Source: Shewanella mangrovisoli
GTDB taxonomy: Bacteria; Pseudomonadota; Gammaproteobacteria; Enterobacterales; Shewanellaceae
Length of the DNA: 64,000 bases
Assembly: GCF_019457635.1 (NCBI RefSeq)
Contig: NZ_CP080412.1
Coordinates: forward strand, 1 to 64,000
Reading direction: 5' to 3'
In this document: positions 1-9,278 of the stretch, one piece after another
How the letters are laid out: each line of letters starts with the position of its first letter
How positions within the stretch are numbered: position 1 is the stretch's first letter
Position numbers and translations under genes: made by a program
The notes under the pieces: model-generated
The model's database searches: none
What the model was told of the DNA's origin: nothing
What the model saw: the letters and a program-made list of their open reading frames with translations, nothing else

Positions 1-24
1 CTCACTAGCCACTCTGGAAAATAT

Positions 25-673
25 ATGAAAAACCCGCGACAAAATCATTCATGCCAGCCTTGAGCTATTCAATGAGCACGGCGAACGAAATATCACCACC
101 AATCATATTGCCGCTCACCTGAATATGAGTCCCGGGAATCTTTATTATCACTTCCGTAATAAGGAAGACATTATTCGATTCATCTTCAGTCTCTACGAGG
201 CGCACCTCGAATCGGGATTCCAGCCCTATGAAGGCGAGCAAGTCAATGTGGAACAATTGATCGGCTATTTCGATGCGATGTTTTATACCCTGTGGCAATT
301 CCGTTTTATGTACGCCAATCTGGCCGATATTCTCGCCCGCGATGAAGAATTAAAAAGCCGTTAATTGCAGGCGCAGCAGCAAGTATTAACGCGCTCGAGC
401 CACGTGCTGGATAAACTCAAGCAAGATGGTTTTTTAAATATCGACAATGACAAAATCACCCAACTTGCCGACACCATTAAGATGATTGTGAGTTTCTGGA
501 TTGGTTATCAACTCACTCAGTCCAGCACTTCGACCATCACGAAAGGCATTTTGTACGAAGGTGTACTGCGGGTATTGATGATTTTTAAGGCCTACGCCAC
601 ACCAACCTCTCAAGCAACTTTTAGCCGTTTAGAGCAACATTATCACGAGCTAGCGACCCAAGATTCACTCTAA
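25..673 (+). pseudogene. TetR-family transcriptional regulator, broken (frameshift plus stop)
   Basis: If repaired this would be a TetR-type DNA-binding regulator of about 215 residues: an N-terminal helix-turn-helix (NHIAAHLNMSPGNLYYHFRNK) and a ligand-binding C-terminal half. The natural-looking ATG at 25 is out of frame with the body; a run of five A at 28-32 has one A too many, since four would give MKTRDKIIHAS. A TAA at 362-364 then splits the frame between LKSR and LQAQQQ, where Tyr would fit (TAT/TAC to TAA). Reading resumes in the same frame to a normal stop at 673. Both lesions are small and could be sequencing errors. The ligand is unknown; the gene lies upstream of kbl-tdh in the same direction. 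Confidence 0.8.
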
Positions 674-685
674 CCAACTTACCGT

Positions 686-728
686 CGCATTTAGCACTAA
701 ACTCAACAGGTTAAAGGTGCTAAATGCG
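686..728. repeat. 12-bp perfect inverted repeat between TetR gene and kbl
   Basis: CGCATTTAGCAC (686-697) and GTGCTAAATGCG (717-728) are perfect inverted copies around a 19-base loop. It sits just after the regulator stop codon. There is no T-run, so it is either a weak or factor-assisted terminator hairpin, or an operator ahead of kbl. Confidence 0.55.
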
Positions 729-930
729 GGCTCAATTTATGCCCTCGGCGGTGATGCTACCGACAGGCCGAACATGTTGCACATTAGTTTTTATAATGTA
801 ACAGCCCCTTTAGCCCTAAACTAATTTATCTAGCTAACCTGCATGAAAAAAAGGCTGTAGGCCGATAGGGTTTAGCGTTAGAATGCCGCAACTCCCAGAA
901 TCAGAATAAAGTTAACTAAGGAGATATCAG

Positions 931-2122
931 GTGGCCTCTACCTCATTCTACGCACAGATTAATCAACAGCTTGCCGATGTTAAAGCCGAAGGTTTATATA
1001 AAAGCGAGCGTGTTATTGCCTCACCGCAACAGACTGCCATTCAAGTTAATCACCAAGAAGTTGTTAACTTTTGCGCCAACAACTACTTAGGCCTAGCTAA
1101 CCACCCAGAACTGATCAAAGCCGCACAGCAAGGCTTAGACAGCCACGGCTTTGGTATGGCGTCGGTCCGTTTTATTTGTGGCACCCAAGACATCCACAAA
1201 CAACTCGAAGCCAGCCTGAGTGAGTTCCTCGGCATGGAGGACACGATTCTGTATTCTTCTTGCTTCGACGCCAACGCAGGTCTATTCGAAACCCTGTTAG
1301 ATGCCGAAGATGCGATTATCTCCGACGCCTTAAACCATGCCTCTATTATCGATGGCGTGCGTTTATGTAAGGCTAAACGTTTCCGTTACGCCAACAACGA
1401 TATGGCGGATTTAGAGACGCAATTGATCGCCGCAAAAGCAGCTGGCGCGCGCAATATTCTGATCGCCACCGACGGCGTATTCTCAATGGATGGCGTCATC
1501 GCCAACCTGCAAGGCGTGTGTGATTTAGCCGATAAATACGGCGCAGTCATGGTTGACGACTCACATGCCGTGGGCTTTGTCGGCCTAAACGGCCGTGGTT
1601 CACACGAACACTGTGGCGTGATGGGCCGTGTCGATATTATCACCGGCACCCTAGGCAAGGCCTTAGGTGGCGCATCGGGCGGTTTCACTTCAGGCAAAAA
1701 AGAAGTCATCGACTGGTTACGTCAACGCCTCTCGCCCTTACCTATTCTCTAACTCATTGGCGCCTTCAATTGTAACTGCCTCTATCCATGTATTAGAGAT
1801 GCTCAAATCGGGCCAAGCACTGCGTGAAGCGGTATGGGAAAACAGCCGTTACTTCCGCGAAAAAATGTCAGCGGCAGGCTTTACCTTAGGCGGTGCAGAC
1901 CATGCGATTATCCCTGTGATGATTGGCGATGCCAAACTGGCGAGCGATTTCGCTAACCGTTTATTAGCAGAACATATTTACGTTATCGGCTTCTCATTCC
2001 CTGTGGTGCCTAAGGGACAAGCCCGTATTCGTACTCAAATGTCGGCGGCCCACACCCGTGAGCAACTCGACAAAGCGATTGAAGCCTTTACCCGTATCGC
2101 TAAAGAAATGGCGATTATTTAG
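931..2122 (+). pseudogene. kbl: 2-amino-3-ketobutyrate CoA ligase (glycine C-acetyltransferase), frameshifted
   Basis: Kbl cleaves 2-amino-3-ketobutyrate with CoA to glycine and acetyl-CoA, the second step of threonine breakdown after Tdh. It starts at GTG 931 behind a strong AAGGAG box. Residues of a fold-type I PLP enzyme are present: [14 protein letters not shown] and the Schiff-base lysine in TLGKALGG. The first frame ends at 1752 with a spurious tail after WLRQR; the family sequence SRPYLFSNS continues in the +1 frame and runs to 2122. A single extra C in CGCCTCTCG (about 1726-1734) explains the break; removing it gives a normal 397-residue enzyme. It is followed 11 bases later by tdh, so one operon is likely. 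Call as Kbl is secure; whether the lesion is real is not. Confidence 0.9.
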
Positions 2123-2133
2123 GACCCTACAAA

Positions 2134-3159
2134 ATGAAAGCACTAAGCAAGTTAAAAGCCGAAAAAGGCATTTGGTTAGTCGATGCGCCTAAGCCTGAAA
2201 TGGGCCACAACGATCTGCTGATCAAGATTAAAAAGACCGCCATTTGTGGCACCGACATGCACATCTACAACTGGGACGAATGGTCACAAAAAACCATTCC
2301 TGTGCCTATGGTGGTAGGTCACGAGTATGTGGGTGAAGTGGTTGATATCGGTCAAGAAGTGCGTGGCTTTAAAATTGGTGACCGCGTTTCTGGCGAAGGC
2401 CATATCACCTGTGGCCACTGCCGTAACTGCCGCGCGGGTCGCACCCATTTATGCCGTAACACCTCGGGTGTGGGTGTAAACCGTGAAGGTTCATTTGCCG
2501 AATACTTAGTGATCCCAGCCTTTAACGCCTTCAAAATTCCCGATGATATCAGCGATGATTTAGCCTCAATCTTCGACCCATTCGGTAACGCAGTACACAC
2601 TGCGCTGTCATTCGATTTAGTGGGCGAAGACGTGTTAATCACTGGCGCTGGCCCAATCGGTATTATGGCTGCGGCCGTGTGTCGCCACGTTGGTGCTCGC
2701 CATGTGGTCATTACCGACGTTAACGAATACCGCTTAGAGCTGGCGCGTAAAATGGGCGCCACTCGCGCCGTTAACGTGGCTCAGGAAAGTCTGAAAGACG
2801 TGATGAAAGAACTCGGCATGACCGAAGGCTTCGACGTGGGTCTGGAAATGTCAGGCGTACCTTCGGCCTTCCACGCCATGTTAGATACCATGAACCACGG
2901 TGGCAAAATCGCGATGCTCGGTATCCCGGGTGGCGAAATGGCGATTGATTGGAGCAAAGTGATCTTCAAGGGTCTGGTCATCAAAGGCATTTACGGCCGT
3001 GAAATGTTCGAAACCTGGTACAAGATGGCAAGCTTGATCCAATCTGGCTTAGACATTTCGCCTATCATCACGCACCACTACAAGATTGATGATTTCCAAA
3101 AAGGCTTCGACGCTATGGGCTCGGGCCAATCCGGTAAAGTCATCCTCAGCTGGGATTAA
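2134..3159 (+). CDS. tdh: L-threonine 3-dehydrogenase
   Basis: Zinc- and NAD-dependent oxidation of L-threonine to 2-amino-3-ketobutyrate, feeding Kbl. It is a 341-residue medium-chain dehydrogenase, the normal length. Visible residues: catalytic zinc ligands C38 and H63-E64 ([17 protein letters not shown]), structural zinc cysteines C93, C96, C99 and C107, and the NAD-binding GAGPIG at 171-176. It starts 11 bases after kbl with an AGGA box overlapping the kbl stop, indicating co-transcription. The gene is intact although kbl upstream and glpE-glpG downstream are broken. Confidence 0.97.
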   Translation: MKALSKLKAEKGIWLVDAPKPEMGHNDLLIKIKKTAICGTDMHIYNWDEWSQKTIPVPMVVGHEYVGEVVDIGQEVRGFKIGDRVSGEGHITCGHCRNCRAGRTHLCRNTSGVGVNREGSFAEYLVIPAFNAFKIPDDISDDLASIFDPFGNAVHTALSFDLVGEDVLITGAGPIGIMAAAVCRHVGARHVVITDVNEYRLELARKMGATRAVNVAQESLKDVMKELGMTEGFDVGLEMSGVPSAFHAMLDTMNHGGKIAMLGIPGGEMAIDWSKVIFKGLVIKGIYGREMFETWYKMASLIQSGLDISPIITHHYKIDDFQKGFDAMGSGQSGKVILSWD

Positions 3160-3261
3160 TTCTCTTAGCTATGCCAATCACGGGGCTGTACGCATACGGC
3201 CCCATGTTGCACATCTATCCATCGCTTATCCCTTTTCTGTTATTTCAGGTTTTATTATGTT

Positions 3262-3562
3262 ATGTCTTCTTTAAACACCTCAGCGTGAATCAATTAGTGC
3301 AAATGACCGAGTCAAAGTCAGTGCAAATCGTCGATATTCGCGATGGTCACAGCTTTAACAACGGCCACATTGATGGCGCATTTAATTTGAATAACGAGAA
3401 TCTGGCGCACTTTATCGGCCAAGCGGATATGGACAGTCCTTTAGTGGTGGTTTGCTACCATGGCATCATCAGCCAAAATGCGCGCAATACCTGTGGCTGA
3501 GCTTTGATGATCATCTATAATAAGATGGTGGCTTTAGCGCTTGGCATGAGGCCAATGCATGA
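3262..3562 (+). pseudogene. glpE: GlpE-type thiosulfate sulfurtransferase (rhodanese), broken
   Basis: Single-domain rhodanese that moves sulfur from thiosulfate to thiol or cyanide acceptors through the active-site cysteine in VVVCYHGI. Family sequence is clear from KHLSVNQLVQ to CYHGI and again at DGGFSAWHEANA. The ATG at 3262 (MSS) is out of frame with KHLSV, as if one T were lost from the T-run near 3270. A second shift lies near 3478-3500, and two TAA codons stand where the loop before DGGFSAW should be. The last TGA (3560-3562) overlaps the glpG ATG, the normal operon arrangement. Several independent lesions, more than one sequencing slip, make this the most damaged gene in the window. 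Confidence 0.8.
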
Positions 3563-4402
3563 TAGAAATTGGCAGACTCCCCAACAGCAGAGCCGCGCAG
3601 GCCTTTGTCGATTACCTTAAAGGTGAACAGATAGACTGCCAAATTCAGCCATTGCCACAGGGAGTCGCTATTCTGGTTATCCGCGATCAAGATGCCGAGC
3701 AAGCCCGTAAAGAGTTCGCCCATTTTATCGCTCATCCTTACGATAACAAATACTTACAAGCCTCATGGGAGCATGGTGATACTCATACTAAGCTCGACTA
3801 TGGCGCCCCTTCTTTACAGCTTTTTGCGCAATTTATCACAGGTGCTGGCCCAGTCACTCTTATCATCTTCGGCCTCTGTGTACTGATTTATGCCGCGATG
3901 AATTTAGGCTTCGGCGGCCCGGTCTATGAAACTCTCTCCTATTTCGGTGCGGTGCCTGACACCAGTTTCAGTCAATTCTGGCGTGTGTTTACCCCGAGCC
4001 TGATGCATTTTTCGGCCATGCATATCATCTTCAACTTACTCTGGTGGTGGTATTTGGGTGGCAAAATCGAGACTCGCATGAGCCTGGCCCACTGTTAATC
4101 CTGCTGGTCTGGTCGCAGGTACTTTACCCAATGTCGTCCAATACTATGTTAGCGGCCCCAACTTTGGCGGGCTGTCGGGCGTAGTATATGCCGTCGCAGG
4201 TTACACATGGGTCATGGGGATCCGCAAACCCGCGGCAGGGATAGGTTTACCGCCCTCCTACATGGGATTTATGTTGATTTGGTTAGTGTTGGGCTTTACG
4301 GATTTCTTAGGTGTGTCAGTGGCGAATGGCGCCCATATTGGCGGATTACTGATAGGTCTAGCCCAAGGCTGGTTCGATAGTCGCAGTAAAGCCAGTCGCT
4401 AA
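3559..4402 (+). pseudogene. glpG: GlpG rhomboid intramembrane serine protease, frameshifted
   Basis: Rhomboid protease that cuts membrane proteins within the bilayer. The N-terminal cytoplasmic domain and first membrane helices are intact to GGKIETRM; translation then runs out of frame to a stop at 4098. The frame shifts once near 4080-4090 and again near 4124-4129 (a C missing from a CCCC run would explain the second). The catalytic serine loop (GGLSGVVYA) and catalytic histidine (GAHIGG) are both encoded after the breaks, so the product as read is inactive. ATG overlaps the glpE stop. Two single-base deletions restore a full-length protein ending SRSKASR. Confidence 0.85.
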
Positions 4403-4435
4403 TCCAACGCGCTTTCTTCCACGCTCGATTAAAAA

Positions 4436-4463
4436 GCAGGGTAAGCCCAAAGATTTACCCTGC
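4436..4463 (-). terminator. Rho-independent terminator of elbB
   Basis: Inverted arms GCAGGGTAA and TTTACCCTGC around a short loop. Read on the minus strand the hairpin is followed by TTTTT, right after the elbB stop. It also lies between the convergent glpG and elbB. Confidence 0.75.
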
Positions 4464-4478
4464 CGCATTTAGGCGCCG

Positions 4479-5135
4479 TTACTTGGCCAGATCTAACACT
4501 TTGGCGACCAGCTTCTCGATACCGGAGTGCGCCTCGGCAATGTTCCCCGCCAGCATATAAGCGGGCGTGCTGACAATCTTATTCGCCTCATCCACCACGA
4601 TATCATGCACAGTCGCCGCCTGATGATGGCCGCCCATCAGATTAAAGGCTGCGACTGTATCCACATCATTACCGATAGTGCCCTTAGCGCCGTGTCCATA
4701 TAAGCGCGGGATCATCATAGGCGCGATACAAATAAAGCCGACGGGCTTTTTCGCCAGAATAAATTCATTAATAAAATCAGTCACGAGTGGATTCACTTCA
4801 CACTCACTGCCATTGGTGGCGAAGTTACACAGATTTTTCGCCGCCCCAAACCCGCCAGGGATAACCAGTGCATCGAAATCGGTAATATCGAGTTCGGTGG
4901 TTGCTTTTACTTCGCCACGGGCGATGCGTGCCGATTCAACCAGCACATTACGTGTCGCGGTCTTGTCTACCTCACCAGTGAAGTGATTAACAACATGCAT
5001 CTGATTGATATTAGGAGCAAAACACTGATATTGAGCCCCCGCTTTCGACAGAGATAATAACGTTAAAACCGATTCATGGATCTCTGTTCCATCGAAAACA
5101 CCGCACCCACTGAGCAATACTGCGATTTTTTTCAT
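4479..5135 (-). CDS. elbB: ElbB/GATase1-like isoprenoid-biosynthesis-associated glyoxalase
   Basis: DJ-1/PfpI-superfamily protein, 218 residues from the ATG at 5135 (MKKIAVLLSGCGVFDGTEIHE), matching the E. coli ElbB length. The family reports weak glyoxalase activity and an old genetic link to isoprenoid synthesis; the cellular role is not settled. Visible: the GGFGAAKNL turn and the GFICIAP nucleophile elbow with its cysteine. An upstream in-frame start at 5171 exists, but the family begins at MKKI. Transcribed convergently with glpG; intact despite the broken neighbours. Confidence 0.92.
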   Translation of the reverse strand: MKKIAVLLSGCGVFDGTEIHESVLTLLSLSKAGAQYQCFAPNINQMHVVNHFTGEVDKTATRNVLVESARIARGEVKATTELDITDFDALVIPGGFGAAKNLCNFATNGSECEVNPLVTDFINEFILAKKPVGFICIAPMMIPRLYGHGAKGTIGNDVDTVAAFNLMGGHHQAATVHDIVVDEANKIVSTPAYMLAGNIAEAHSGIEKLVAKVLDLAK

Positions 5136-5520
5136 TATAAATATCCTTCTTATGTCATTTGGTTTTAACAAACTGTAAACAAAATGGTTGATCTGCTTAA
5201 AAATCGTGCTAACTTAGTTCGTCGAATCTAAGGGCCGGTGAAATTTAAGCCAGCTTTTAGGTATTTTACGGAGTCAAGAAGAAATCCACAAATCAGGAAG
5301 ATTTTTCAAGAAACAGTATTGAACTCACACAAATATTTTAAAAACATAAAAATCAACAACTTAAAAATATCGCACCAAGCCGTAAACATCGCCATTATTC
5401 ACAGTTGACTTTTTCACTCACAGAGTTATCCACAGGCCGTGAGTCAATTTGCCGTGGCTGAAATACCGTATCTGTGGCATGCTTACCGCCATCTAAGTCA
5501 TCGATAAACGAAAATTACTT
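5136..5520. promoter_or_regulatory. Divergent elbB/polA intergenic region with a DnaA box
   Basis: A 385-base gap between two divergent genes. It is AT-rich in the middle and holds a perfect DnaA-box 9-mer TTATCCACA at 5426-5434. TTGACT at about 5405-5410 could be a -35 element for polA, but I see no convincing -10. No ORF or RNA gene is evident. Confidence 0.5.
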
Positions 5521-8289
5521 ATGCCGACCATAGCCAATAACCCACTTGTCCTTGTGGATGGATCTTCTTATTTATATCGCGCCTATTATGCGCCTCCTCA
5601 CCTGACAAACTCAAAGGGCGAAGCTACTGGTGCTGTTTATGGCGTAGTGAATATGCTCCGCAGCTTATTAAGCCGTTATCAACCTAGCCATATTGCTGTG
5701 GTGTTCGACGCTAAGGGCAAAACCTTCCGCAATGACTTATATGAAGAATACAAAGCACATCGCCCACCTATGCCGGATGACCTGCGTTCACAAATTGAAC
5801 CACTACACCGTATTATCCGCGCCTTAGGCTTGCCCTTAATCTCCATTCCGGGTGTTGAAGCGGACGATGTTATCGGCACTATCGCTCGCCAAGCGAGCCG
5901 CGAAAACCGCGCTGTACTCATCAGCACTGGCGATAAAGATATGGCGCAGCTGGTTGATGAAAATATTACGCTGATCAATACCATGACAGATACCATCATG
6001 GGCCCAGAAGAGGTTGCGGCTAAATATGGTGTTGGCCCAGACAGAATTATCGATTTCTTGGCACTGATGGGTGATAAGGCAGATAACATTCCCGGTTTAC
6101 CCGGTGTAGGCGAAAAAACCGCATTAGCCATGCTCACAGGGGCGGGCAGTGTCGCCAATTTGCTTGCAGAGCCCGAAAAAGTCACCGAATTAGGCTTTCG
6201 GGGCGCAAAAACCATGGCGGCGAAAATCATCGACAATGCCGACATGCTAAAACTGTCCTATGAGCTGGCCACCATTAAAACCGATGTTGAGCTCGAACAA
6301 GATTGGCATGAACTCGAAGCCAAACCCGCAGACAGGGATGAGCTGATCAAATGCTATGGCGAAATGGAATTTAAACGCTGGCTTGCCGAAGTCTTAGACA
6401 ATAAGGCGCCAACGACGGTCACTGCAAAAGTCGAAACGGCCGAAACCCAAGAAGAATCAACGCCCAGCGTCACGATTGAAACCCAATATGATACGATTCT
6501 GACCGAAGCTCAACTCGATGAGTGGATTGCCAAACTCATACAGGCGCCATTAATGGCCGTTGATACCGAGACCACCAGCCTCGACTATATGGTTGCGGAA
6601 TTGGTTGGCCTGTCCTTTGCCGTTGAAGCCGGTAAAGCCGCCTATCTGCCCTTAGCCCACGATTATGTTGGCGCGCCTGCGCAATTAGATAAGCAGACTG
6701 CCCTCGAAAAGCTGCGCCCGCTACTCGAAGATGCCAAGATCAAAAAAGTCGGTCAAAACCTGAAATATGATATCAGCGTATTGGCCAACGCCGGCATCAC
6801 ACTCCAAGGCGTGGTATTCGATACTATGCTCGAATCCTATGTATTTAACTCGGTCGCATCACGCCATGATATGGATGGGCTGGCGCTTAAATACCTAGGC
6901 CATAAAAATATCGCCTTCGAAGATATCGCAGGTAAAGGCGCTAAACAGCTGACTTTCAACCAAATTCCACTCGAAACAGCAGCGCCCTATGCGGCGGAAG
7001 ATGCCGATATTACCCTGCGTCTTCATCAACATTTGTAGGCAAGACTCGAAAAAGAAACCGAATTAGCCTCGGTCTTTACCGATATTGAACTGCCGCTGAT
7101 CCAAATTCTGTCCGATATTGAGCGCCAAGGCGTGTTTATCGATAGTATGTTGCTCGGCCAACAGAGTGATGAACTGGCGCGTAAAATCGATGAGTTAGAA
7201 ACAAAAGCTTATGATATTGCTGGTGAAAAATTCAATTTAAGTTCACCAAAGCAACTGCAAGTGCTGTTTTTTGAAAAGCTGGGTTATCCGGTCATCAAAA
7301 AAACCCCTAAGGGCGCACCGTCTACCGCGGAAGAAGTACTGGTCGAGTTGGCACTGGATTTCCCTCTGCCCAAAGTAATCCTTGAACATAGAAGCCTGAC
7401 CAAGCTAAAGAGTACTTACACCGATAAACTCCCCTTAATGGTGAACGCGAAAACCGGCCGGGTACATACAAGCTACCATCAGGCCAACGCCGCAACAGGG
7501 CGTTTGTCCTCGAGCGAACCTAACCTACAGAATATTCCTATCCGCACCGAGGAAGGCCGCCGTATTCGCCAAGCCTTTATTGCACCGCAGGGACGTAAGA
7601 TTTTAGCCGCCGACTATTCGCAGATTGAACTAAGGATCATGGCGCATTTATCCCAAGATGCAGGCTTACTCAAAGCCTTCGCCGAAGGTAAAGACATTCA
7701 CAGAGCCACCGCCGCCGAAGTATTTGGCACCGACTTTGACAGCGTAACCTCGGAGCAGCGTCGCCGCGCCAAAGCCGTTAACTTTGGCCTTATCTACGGT
7801 ATGTCCGCCTTTGGATTGGCGCGTCAGCTCGACATTCCCCGTAATGAAGCGCAAACCTATATCGACACTTACTTCGCCCGCTATCCAGGCGTATTAAGGT
7901 ATATGGAAGAAACGCGAGCCAGTGCAGCAGAGCTAGGCTATGTCTCAACGCTATTTGGTCGCCGTTTGTATTTACCCGAAATTCGCGACCGTAATGCAAT
8001 GCGACGCCAAGCAGCAGAAAGGGCCGCGATTAACGCCCCAATGCAAGGCACCGCCGCGGATATCATTAAAAAAGCCATGATCAGCATTGCCAATTGGATT
8101 AAAACCGATACCCAAGGTGAAATCGCCATGATCATGCAAGTCCACGACGAATTAGTGTTCGAAGTCGATGCCGATAAAGCCGAAACTCTCAAGCTCAAGG
8201 TGTGTGAGCTCATGGCCAAAGCGGCCAATCTGGACGTGGAACTTCTGGCGGAAGCCGGTATTGGTGATAACTGGGATCAAGCCCACTAG
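5521..8289 (+). pseudogene. polA: DNA polymerase I with in-frame amber stop
   Basis: DNA polymerase I removes RNA primers and fills gaps. The full frame is 922 codons, close to E. coli (928). Domains in order: 5'-nuclease (about 1-300), 3'-5' exonuclease with intact DTET, GQNLKYD and EDAD motifs, then the polymerase with motif A DYSQIELR, motif [15 protein letters not shown] and motif [10 protein letters not shown]. Codon 506 is TAG (7036-7038) in LHQHL*ARLEKE, where E. coli has Trp in LHLKMW, so a TGG to TAG change is likely. The stop falls between exonuclease and polymerase domains. A GTG at 7132 could only weakly restart the polymerase half, with no good ribosome site. Frame is otherwise open throughout, unlike an old pseudogene. 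Confidence 0.9.
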
Positions 8290-8336
8290 CATTCAAACTC
8301 TAGACTTTAGCTTCTAACATTGAGTTTTACCCAAAC

Positions 8337-8368
8337 AAGGCTCGTCCGTTATCGGATGAGCCTTTATA
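8337..8368 (+). terminator. polA terminator
   Basis: AAGGCTCGTCCG, loop TTAT, CGGATGAGCCTT, then a short T-rich tail. A strong 12-base stem 48 bases after the polA stop. Confidence 0.8.
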
Positions 8369-8859
8369 TTTGGTTCGACTTTTAGGCACCGCTAAACTCG
8401 ACGTTGCAAAGAACAACATAACGAGAAGTTGCTTACGCAGGCGAAAACCTTAATGGCTAAGCCGCCTCAAGAGCGGGAAACAGCATTTGACTCTCCGTAC
8501 AATGCTCTCAGTCACCAAATGCAATCCTCCACCTCAATTCTCGATGCTTCAACGCCGCCATAACTACAACCTTCTATCCGCGTGACAATCCACGCAAGCC
8601 TAAACAATCGTTCGCTGATGGATACAACCAAGAACAATCACCAAAATAGAGTAAAAACATTAAATCTGAAAAATTGATCAATTCTGTACTAAAAGTACGG
8701 TAAATTTTGCTATGTCAGTGGCTTAAATGCTTTTTGTGAAAATATTAGATCAAACACAGCTGTTTTTTTCACCTAAAACTTGAGATCTACCGCACATAAT
8801 TATCACTTTTTCAAAAAAACTGTTTTCCATTTAGAGATAAATAGCGTATTATTCTCTGC
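8369..8859. other. Non-coding gap between polA and Spot 42
   Basis: 491 bases with no supportable ORF. The last 40 bases carry the Spot 42 promoter: TATTAT at 8847-8852 eight bases before the predicted start, with a poor -35 near 8823. No clear TGTGA-N6-TCACA CRP site was found where CRP would be expected to repress spf. The rest shows nothing I recognise. Confidence 0.6.
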
Positions 8860-8965
8860 GTAGGGTACAGAGGTTAAGATGTTCTATCTTTCAGACCTTT
8901 ATTTCACTTATAGTGACGAGCCAAATTCTGGCGCCCCAGCAACTTGTTTGCTGGGGCTTTTTTTT
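8860..8965 (+). ncRNA. spf: Spot 42 small RNA
   Basis: The first 45 bases follow E. coli Spot 42 with one extra T: GTAGGGTACAGAGG, then AAGATGTTCTATCTTTCAGACC. It ends in a strong terminator (GCCCCAGCAA...TTGCTGGGGC) and eight T. Spot 42 is an Hfq-dependent antisense RNA that damps translation of catabolic mRNAs and in E. coli is repressed by cAMP-CRP. Position between polA and yihA is the same as in E. coli. The middle segment after position 50 differs, so target pairing there may differ. Confidence 0.93.
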
Positions 8966-9138
8966 GCTCTTTTTTCGGCCCAGGGATGATTTCAACAAAG
9001 GCGAGTAAATTTTAGAGTATTTACTTTAATAAAAGGTAAATTCGATGTATGCTGTCTTCATTGAGAACCATTGAAGGTAATTTGATGGTGCTTGAGTCTT
9101 GTTGAATTTAGCTTCTCCCCAAAAGAGCTAAAATTTTG

Positions 9139-9169
9139 GCCGGTGACTAATGTTATCGGCTATTTTTTT
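9139..9169 (+). terminator. Orphan terminator downstream of Spot 42
   Basis: GCCGGTGAC, loop TAAT, GTTATCGGC (stem with G-U pairs) followed by ATTTTTTT. No gene on this strand ends just upstream; Spot 42 has its own terminator 175 bases earlier. It implies an unmarked short transcript from about 9000. Confidence 0.55.
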
Positions 9170-9235
9170 GCCACAAAACTTGTGGGGTGAAATCGATGTT
9201 TTATAAGGGAATATAACGGGATATCGCAGGGGAAG

Positions 9236-9266
9236 ATGGCCGAATGCACTCAAGGCATCCGGCCAT
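9236..9266. repeat. Hairpin next to the yihA stop
   Basis: ATGGCCGAATGC and GCATCCGGCCAT, 12-base arms with one wobble, directly beyond the yihA stop. No U-run follows on either strand, so it may protect an mRNA end rather than terminate. Confidence 0.5.
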
Positions 9267-9278
9267 AAAGCAAAAGAC

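Noticed and set aside
3171..3261. Extra N-terminal membrane segment on the rhodanese frame
   Set aside because: It is intergenic sequence read in the shifted frame; the MSS start at 3262 with one restored T gives the normal GlpE N-terminus.
8700..8860. CRP site upstream of Spot 42
   Set aside because: TGTGA at about 8736 has no partner TCACA at the right spacing and is over 100 bases from the start.
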